A DNA stretch of 64,000 nt, taken from the NCBI GenBank assembly GCA_963169105.1, contig OY720639.1, forward strand, positions 53,859,848 to 53,923,847, given 5' to 3'. This document shows, piece after piece, positions 48,901-57,900 of this stretch. The first letter of the stretch is position 1, and each line of letters starts with the position of its first letter. The DNA comes from Ceriagrion tenellum (Eukaryota > Arthropoda > Insecta > Odonata > Coenagrionidae). The notes beneath the pieces were generated by a model. It was given only the letters and a program-made list of their open reading frames with translations, made no database searches and had not been told where the DNA came from. Both the position numbers and the translations under genes were made by a program.

Positions 48901-51900
48901 AAATCGTACATCCTCATTTACACCCTGTTAGAAGGTTCTCCCCTGGAACCGTTCCAGGGGAATATTGGGGGGGAACTGTTCCTTAGCATTTTCCCACTAG
49001 AACTGTTCCCTGGCATTTCCCCCTTGGAACCATTCCCTGGCATTTCCCCCTTGGAACCATTCCCTGACATTTCCCCCATGGAACTACTTCCCACTTGTAG
49101 GTGCAAAAGATATTCTTTCAAGTGGGGCTGCAGTTTGTCTAATAGATCAAATCAAAAATACTTAGCACTCTTTGACAAAATGTTGTAGAAAAGTATATCT
49201 ACTAATTTTGTAGAAAAGCACTAATTTTAAGTATCTGTCTTCATTAGGGATATAATCATCAAGTACTTTTATGAAGTCACACCTGTCACAGTCTAGTTTA
49301 TCATTTTTAGATATTTTATGAATATTAGTATGTAATTATGCTGGGGAGCATTTGCCTTGTACAGTATTGAGCGTGGAATCATAGAGGTCCTTAGCTACCA
49401 ACCTGTGTTTCTGTCTCCTGTTAGTGTCAGCTTATTGTAGGACAGGTCAAGGTATGTAACATCCCAGGTACCTATTTTCCTTTTTAGCGGTCCAACCCAT
49501 GATAGGTTATTATGTTGCAGCTCCAAACGGTCTAGATGTGGCAACTCCTCCCACTCACTGAAATATGAAGATACTGTATATTGCTAGCTGGCATTGAAAA
49601 ATAATGAGGTGAAAAGAAAATGACTGATAACCCAATTTATAGATTCTCATTCAAATGGTGTTTACTTGAAGGATTATCATGATGAGGTTCAGCCATGTAG
49701 CCATTTTGAATGATGACGGCTACTTATTGGGGAACATTAGTTGAAGGGGTTCAATAGGATGAAGCTGCATTTGTGGAAATTGAGCCAGTTTTGAATATAA
49801 TTCATCCAGTTTTGAATACAAAGTTTAAGTATAGTGTATTAGTATACTAAAGTTTAGTGTACTAATTATATTAGTGAACTAAAGTTTAACAATTTTGGAG
49901 CATTAGACGATATATCGGCTGTCGCACTAAGAGGGTTAAGGAGCACTGTCCCAATATTAACAGTTAAAAATAAATATGTATGTATCATCGAATGAATAAA
50001 AAGTTAGCAACAAGGAATATTATCACCACATACAAAAATATTTATATCCGGCCCCAGCTCAGTAAATGTTGCAGTGACACTTGCTAAGCCCTTTGGAATT
50101 GCAATTATTTCCTTGACATGAGTGTATCTTTTTATTTTTCAGTGAAACATTGAGGTTATTTTATTCCCTGGAGACATCATTGGCAACTACATGTAATAAT
50201 GGGGAAGTTACCATGAGTTCAGCTGAGGGTAAGTAACATGAAAATAAATTGATCTCCAAACTGTTAAGTAACCGGGGAAGATATTAAATCTCAGCTCTGG
50301 CAGAGTAGTCAACCATGGTAATGATAGAAATGGGGAATGCATCTTGTTATAGTGAAAAAATGATCAGGAGACTGAGTACAGGTACACCTATCTACTTATA
50401 AAGTGCGTTTGCATACCCTGGTTAGTGGTACTAGGTGCATCACTTAAACAACAAGACACGACATGCACTTAGAGATGAGTAAATTACCATAATTTTCATT
50501 TGAGGTTAATTACCATGGTAAATTGTAGTAATTTTTGATAATGTCTGCAATTTTCCGGTCATTTTTAATTTTCTGCAATTAATAGCTATTAGAGGATTTA
50601 ATAGGAATGCTAATAGCAATAACGAGGGGTTTAAGGCATTTAAACCATTGGTATTGCTACATTATTGCTTTAGAAACAAAGAAAATTTAAAAGCAAACAA
50701 GACAACGCACATGGAATTCCGCATTCATTTTTTTGATATGAGAAATTTTCGTTCAAACCATTGAAAATGATATCCCCACAAATATTCCATAAGTAAAAAT
50801 ATTCCACAAATGAGTTGGATGTGCCATTATCAATAATTAAGATTGCATTAAATGTATATAGACTTGACATTAAAATAATACATTTGGAATATATCAACAT
50901 GAAAAATATCTGACGTGAGAAGGAAGTTAATGTTACCGGAAATTAAGATAATTTTTCAGGAGCTGCTGTAAATTACATAAAATATCATGGTAATTTTCAA
51001 AATCGCACATCTCTACATGCACTTAGTCAGACTCAATTGGGTCAAATTCCTAAATTTTTATTAATCCTTGTATCATATATTTCATCAGAAACTTCTTTGG
51101 GAAAAACGGGATAAATGAGATTCCCGTGCACTTGCTTGTATACTTACTATAAGTTGAGTTTCTCCAAGATATTGTGTGATAGGTTGAGAAGCTTGAGATT
51201 TTTTAATCCTTGGAAATGTTCATTGATGGATATATTATCAAGTCTGTTCTGTGACAGGTCAAGTACCAAAAGGGAAGAGGGAAATGGTGGAATAGACTTC
51301 AAATAATTTCCCTGAGCATCCAATCGTTTCAATTTCTTCGTAGCCTTCAGATTCATGGAGGTGCACCAGTTACCAATGAAAGAGGAATTTTTTTCATTAG
51401 ATAATCAAATTTCATCTTTTATTGAGATAAATTTGGAATAAATTAATGAGACTGATTGTTGGTACCTGGAAGAAAAGAACGAGGAATTAGTATTCCTTAC
51501 ATTGAGTGTTGAATCTATTCTTAGATTCTCAGGGATGTCGGATGGCCAAACTTTGAAAACTATTTAGAACTTATAATAAATCTGAAAACCTATGAAATCG
51601 TATAGAAACTGTTGTTGTGCTATATTACATGGAAACAGTTGGGGGTCTGTTTGGTGTGGTTAGAGTGCTGGCATACCATCCTAAAGGCCTAATTTTGAAT
51701 CCCAGCTGTTTATTGGATTCCAGATTTTTGAATGTAATCCTGATTCCCACCTGAGTATCTAATGAAGAGGTCTTCTAGTGCAGCATACAGCCTGTCAGAT
51801 GGGGTTTCAAATTTTGGAGCCCTTGTCACCAAGTGTTAAGAGTGGTTGATGATCCACTGTTCTTCTATTCCCTAAATAGTTTCCTGCCCTCACCACTGCA

Positions 51901-54900
51901 TCACCCTATTTTCAAATGACTCAGATGACCTCAGTTATGGCTTGCCTCTTGTGATAAATCAAATCAAAGCTGCATTTTAGAGGCAGCTGGTATCACATCT
52001 GATAAATAAGAAATCGGCATTAGAAATACATTGAAGTTATAATTTACCATATACATTTTCCAAAAAGCAGCTGATAACAGTTTGCATCTGTAGTGTTTAC
52101 CATCTTTCTTGCTATTAAAAGTTCCAGTTGTGAATGTTTTCTATAATTCCAGTAATGAATAACAAATTCCCCTATACTTTTGTTTGTTTGATGATAAATT
52201 GATACATTGTTAAGTATTACCCTGTAAGAAGAGGTGATTGGAAACTGAGGTGATTCACATGATTAAAAAATATTTTGTTGATTGGTGAAGATAAGGATTA
52301 TTTGGAGAGTGAAAAATGGTGGAGAGAAACTTGGCTGTGATATTAATCTTCTCTCAACAGAATGTGCCAAGGAAGCAATTAGGATTTGATTTCAAAATTT
52401 ACAAGTGCCAGGGGCGAGAGAGTACTCACTATCTTGATTGAGTTATCCATGGAAAAGTTTCAGAGCCCTCCTCCAGTGTTGCAAGAAGTACTGAAGCTAT
52501 GCTCCAGACTGTTCCAGCTGACATTATGCCCAGGAGTCCACACGTAAAAATCCATGTGCTGGATGAAGTACCCTACTTGAAGCTCTATTGGGTGAGAGAG
52601 TCTTTGCCTCCTACGTCACCTCACTTTTCCCCTTGCACCCCTTCTGAATAAGTTGCTCTCTATATAACATTTCTTCTTGAAGTTGATGTTCATTAAGTAT
52701 ATGAAGGACAAATAAAACAATTTGGAGCATGACAGTAGAATTTATATGAGGGACATGTGGAACTTGTGAACATAATAGATCATTTGCACTACCAAAACAA
52801 ATTTAAGATATGATTGGTTGTATCAAGCGTAACTTTGTGGAATTTGTTATCATCATAATGATAACACGTAACTTTGTGATTCCTCATATCTTTATTTGGG
52901 ATGACCTGGGTTTCAACGTTCAACTTCATCTGCAGGTTTAGACTCTACAACAGCCATCAAAATATATACTCAACTTAGGTGGGGGCTGAGATGCGGAAGA
53001 GGTGAGGATGGAGGGTGGAAGTATACTTGGGAGAGGACCAGTGGTAAGGTGTGAAGTAGAGGGTAGAGGAGCGGAAGGGAATCCCATTGGATGGAGGAAT
53101 GGGGAGAGGAGGGAGGGGAACTCCATTGGATGTACTCACTTGAACATTGAAGGGGGGAGGATAAGCTCTACAATGACAACCTTGAACACTCGAAGGTCAA
53201 GGGAGAGGGTGAAGGAAAGGGGGAGGAAGCTTAAGGAGGAATGGGAGGTTTGAGGGGGTGGGGTAGTGGGAGGTTTAGAAAGGGGGAGTGGGAGGTGTAC
53301 CAAAAGTCATTAACAATTTATTTCTTTCTGGTGCACACTATTTAAAATTTCCGACTGTTCTAAAGCATCCAGTCTGTAGCCCTTATTTTCCACATCAAAT
53401 TTCAAATGCAAAGTCACTCTTGTGATTCTCTTCTGATGTTTCGCAAATTGCGACGTCGTCTTCTTGTTTTTAACACAGGCTTGGTGTTCTTTGACTCTTT
53501 CGTGAAACCTTTAGCCTGTCTAGCCCACATACGATGCATCACGCTTGCACATCAATTTATAAACCCCACTTTTTTCCTTATTAGGGATACTGTCTTTTGT
53601 GTTGGAAAGCAGGTTTTTTAGGTTCAGTTTATTGTAGCAGGCAACTTTAATCTTGTCTTTTGGTAGTTTTTTGCAGATTTTTTGTGAAGAATTATCAAGA
53701 TAAAGGATCCAATGCCATTTGGCTGTAGAGTCCGTGTGTGGTTGGGAATTGTAGATGTCTTTTATGGCTACTTTTGTTAACTGGTTGAGATACCATCTAT
53801 CAATGAGCTGTTCACTGTAGCCATTGTTCATAGCTATTAATTTAATGGTAGCCAATTCCATATTGAAATTTGTTTGGGACATGGTAATGTTCACTAGCTT
53901 GTGGATCATTGAATGAAAGACAGCTAATTTTTGAGAGAAACAATGCCTAGAATTAAAATGGATTATTTGGTCAGTGTAAGATTTTTTCCAAAAGACAGAG
54001 AACTCAAGGTGGTTGCTGATTTTAGAAATGTTTATATCCAAGAAATTAATATTGTTTATTTTTTACAGTCACACTTTCAGAGTGGAAAGGTCTGTTGGGG
54101 TTGCAGGTCATCAACTAAAGGAAAGATTAATGCTCTCCCATGCTAAAAGGCTGCAATGATTGGAGGCAGGTCATTTGCAAAAGTAAGTGAACTGAACATT
54201 TTCTCACTGGAGTTCTTTCTTTTAAATTTGACCATAAATTTGAGGTTGGTGACTTTTGGAATTTTTCCAAGAACCAATTGATGAGGTAACAATACATTCC
54301 CCTTTTTTTAAAAGCATAAGTAAAATTTCCGCTGATGTGGTTTTTTTGTCTCATAGTAGGTTAGAGTAGTAGGCAAAATAATTCAGAATGTTACATCTGT
54401 GATATATTTTGATGAATTTGGTTGCAACTGCATAAAAGATTAAGGATAGATTTTGTTTTAGGGGGTTTTTATGTGAATTAAAAAACTGGATGTTTAACCT
54501 ACATTCATTACCTACAGTTGAAGTTAAGATTTATTTCAATGTATTATCTTCAGTCTGTGGACTATAATATGTTTCTATGGACTTTGTTAACTTTCTATGG
54601 ATTATGTGGACTATAATAATAGTTTTCTATCATGTTCTCTCTCCCCTTAAGATATTTGTTTTGTAATCAGTTTATCAAAGTACATTGCATAATGTTGAAA
54701 TGGAACAGCCTCAATTGTAAGTATTTTTATGTAAATACATGGTTTGTTGAGTCTGAATGTAAGTGAAAGAATGCTTTTTTTTCTAAAGTAATGCTCTTGG
54801 ATAAAAAGGCTCTCCAAGAGTTATCTTGCGCCCAAAACTGAATATGTATATGCTTGGGATATTAGGTGATGATTGTTGTCATTCTAAGCTCTGAAAATTT

Positions 54901-57900
54901 CAGAAGCATTTGAATGGAGGTGTTTTTTGATATAAAATAACAATTTTGCCCTTAAATTAAGGAGGAAGCCACCTCTTATAATCAATTGAAATTTCTATGC
55001 ATACATTTGTTGAGACACTTAGCTACCTAAGATTTTATTTCAGAATGACCCATGTATGTAGTTGTGAAATAATGTGGTTGTGTTTCATTACTAAGGTTTG
55101 GTATGATAGTGCCTGGTTAACCCAACCACAAGAGGATATAGCCTTTTTGTTTACTTGATGCTAATGTAGAGTCTGATTTTGTAAATTAAATCACACTGCT
55201 GCTTCGTTAACGTGAGCATTATTAGTGGGAACACATTAACTCTTTCATCACACATGACAGGTACTTAGTGTTATAAGTTGTGTATCTCTTTATGTAACCA
55301 ACTAGTATGTCTCAACATCGTTTTTACCTACTTTTTCATCTCTCTGTACACAGGCATAAAAGTCCAGTGCGGCAAAAGGGTTTAGGTTCATTATCATTCC
55401 AGCATGGTAATTAATCAGAGGTTATTAAACTAAGGAGTCTTTCTTGTTCTCATCTTAATTACTTTTGAAGTTCTCAATAGTTTAAGAGCCAAGGATTATT
55501 TTAGTTACCTGAAATATATTTTTCCTCAGCCAGACTAGTTGATTTTGAGATATGTCAAGATATTCTAGGTAGGTGAAGTTATTGAAGACTCCGTCAGGTA
55601 GTGTAGATCTGTCATTTCCTTCCTCATCACTGAAGTATCCTATGGAGTTGCATTGTAGCACAAGTTCCTTTGTAAGCATGAATGGTTTTAGGGATGTAGT
55701 GGTGATTTCTTTAATTCCATTATTTCCCAAATTGACACTTGTCAAACTGATTGGGCTGATGCCTGTGAGGCCCTCAGTCAGGTTTGAGATAAGGTTGTTT
55801 TGCAGTTTCAGTATCTGTAATTTGCCGCAATGAAAAAGGTGGATTAGGTATAAGTTAGTTGTTATGGTATATCTCTGGGCCATTAGGTAATTTTTCTTTC
55901 TCATCTTATGAGTCAAGTTGATGATTTTCTAACAGTGGCTAGTTGTGAAATATTTGAGGGTATATTTTGATTTTAAGAGGCTTATCTTATCAGTACTATT
56001 GCTTGGTTGAAATAGTTTTGCATTGAGTGTGAGATTATTTACAAAGCCAAATCTTGTTGTGAGAGAAGTTGGGAAAGAAGTTATGGATGTTTTGATGGTA
56101 CAAGTTTTCTTATTTATGAACCACGCATACCTGGATACCAAGAGCACTGACATGAAGAATAAAGTCAGTTCAGACATGAACAGTAATGTCAGTGCTCTTG
56201 GTAAAAATATCCGGGCTTTAAAATTTTTTGCTATAATTTTAAATTTTATATTTAACTATATGATGATTTTCAATATGCAAACTATGGCGCCTTACATTTT
56301 GTAGTACCTACATTATTTGTACCATGTAATCATAATGATGTATCACAAAAAAATGAATGAAAACAAGTATTGATCTATCGACTTCAAATTAATCCCCTGT
56401 CATCTGTGTATGATAATATCCATAGCTGTTTAATTGTCACTCATGAGCTGTGGCTGGCAAACAATATATACAGGGATTTAGGTAGGATTTATTGTTGCTA
56501 AATGCATATTTTTGGGCCCTTATTGTATATTGAGGAGAAGATAATTATAAATTAAATTGTGTTCTTTGAAAATTGCAAAGTCTTACTAAATACATAAAAA
56601 TAGCCTGACAGTTTATTTAATTTATTTTTTATCATCTAAGGTTTACTCAGGCATTTTTAAAGTTTTCATTTTTGGTTCATCTGACCTTTTTTCTCTTATC
56701 AGTTATGATGCAATTATGACCAAACGTGGCAGTGCTCTCATTGTTAACTACTAGTGATGCTTACCACCAATTTAGACTGTGATGTGAGCATTCCTGGTGG
56801 AAGTTCTACGAGCTGATTGAATGAAAGATCAAGGTATTGTAGCCTATGACAGTCTCCAAACAGGTTTTGTGGTAGGTAGGAGAGCTGGTTGTGGCTAAGA
56901 TTAAGTTGTAGTAGTTGGTTGAGGCCATTAAAAATCTTCTCTGGAATCAAGCTGAGGCTGTTGTGCTCCACATGGAGATAAATAAGCTGAGGTGTCTCTC
57001 GGAAGAGTATTTCTGGTAGGGAGTGGAGAGAGTTACAGCTGAGGTATATGTTGGCCAGGCAGCTGATGGACAGATGGAAAAAATGGCAATTGCCATGGAA
57101 CATGAATGTAAAATTCATGAGTGATATTACCTTCGTATAATATGGTGATTCGATCATAAAACAAATAATAATCAAATGACATAAATTCGGCAATTGTTTC
57201 ATTAGTTTTTTTCAAAATGGAAATGATTTTCATTGGTGAAGAACACCCTTGACCATTATTATTCAGGAGGTAGTATTGACATAGGTTCTAGACCAGACCC
57301 ACGAGATAATCATGCCATCAGAGGTATCTAATGACTTATGATATAATGGATGTAATAATGGCCATCACATGCTCTTGATATAAATATGATTGGATGGGCA
57401 TAAAAATAATTTTTACATGATTCATGGCTGAAAGCAGGATGAAATTAATCCGACATTGAATCTCTAAATAGCTCTGTGAGCCACTTTTTGCATTGAAAAT
57501 GGGTATTGTATCTTATTTAGAATTTCAAGTTTTCTGGAACAATTAAATTAGAAACTAAAAATGTGACCTCCAATTTTTTATTTTATCAATTTACAGCTTT
57601 TATTATTTTATTTGGGGAACTTATCTCTCAGTTATGTTCAACCATAATTTTTTATGCACGAAGTCTAATAAATTTCTATTATCTACTTCAATCTTCTACT
57701 AAGGGAGGTGTTAAGTGAACAAGGAACATATTATCATTTGTGCAATAAATCTGGAAAAATGCTGATTAGCCTTACCTCTTAGTTTGAGAATGTGGGTTAT
57801 TCCAAGCAGAATATGCGAAAATATTCGGATGGATCGTCCTGAGAAAATTCGTATCCAAGTTAACCGTTTTAATCGTCTGCAGTACATCTCCGAAGACATC

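Larger units (their letters stand above)
43447..49402 (-). other. Intron 5 of the Toll-like gene
   Basis: 5956 bp, the largest intron. It holds the foldback MITE, the nested retrotransposons, the GC-rich insertion and the minisatellite. Segments 43905-44890 and 47745-48070 show no other feature. Confidence 0.7.
51345..55508 (-). other. Intron 3 of the Toll-like gene
   Basis: 4164 bp. Contains the SINE, the Penelope-like relic and its terminus. The segment 54360-55500 is AT-rich with nothing recognised. Confidence 0.7.

Noticed and set aside
57063..57775. A missing LRR exon within intron 1
   Set aside because: No LRR text was found in any minus-strand frame of the interval.
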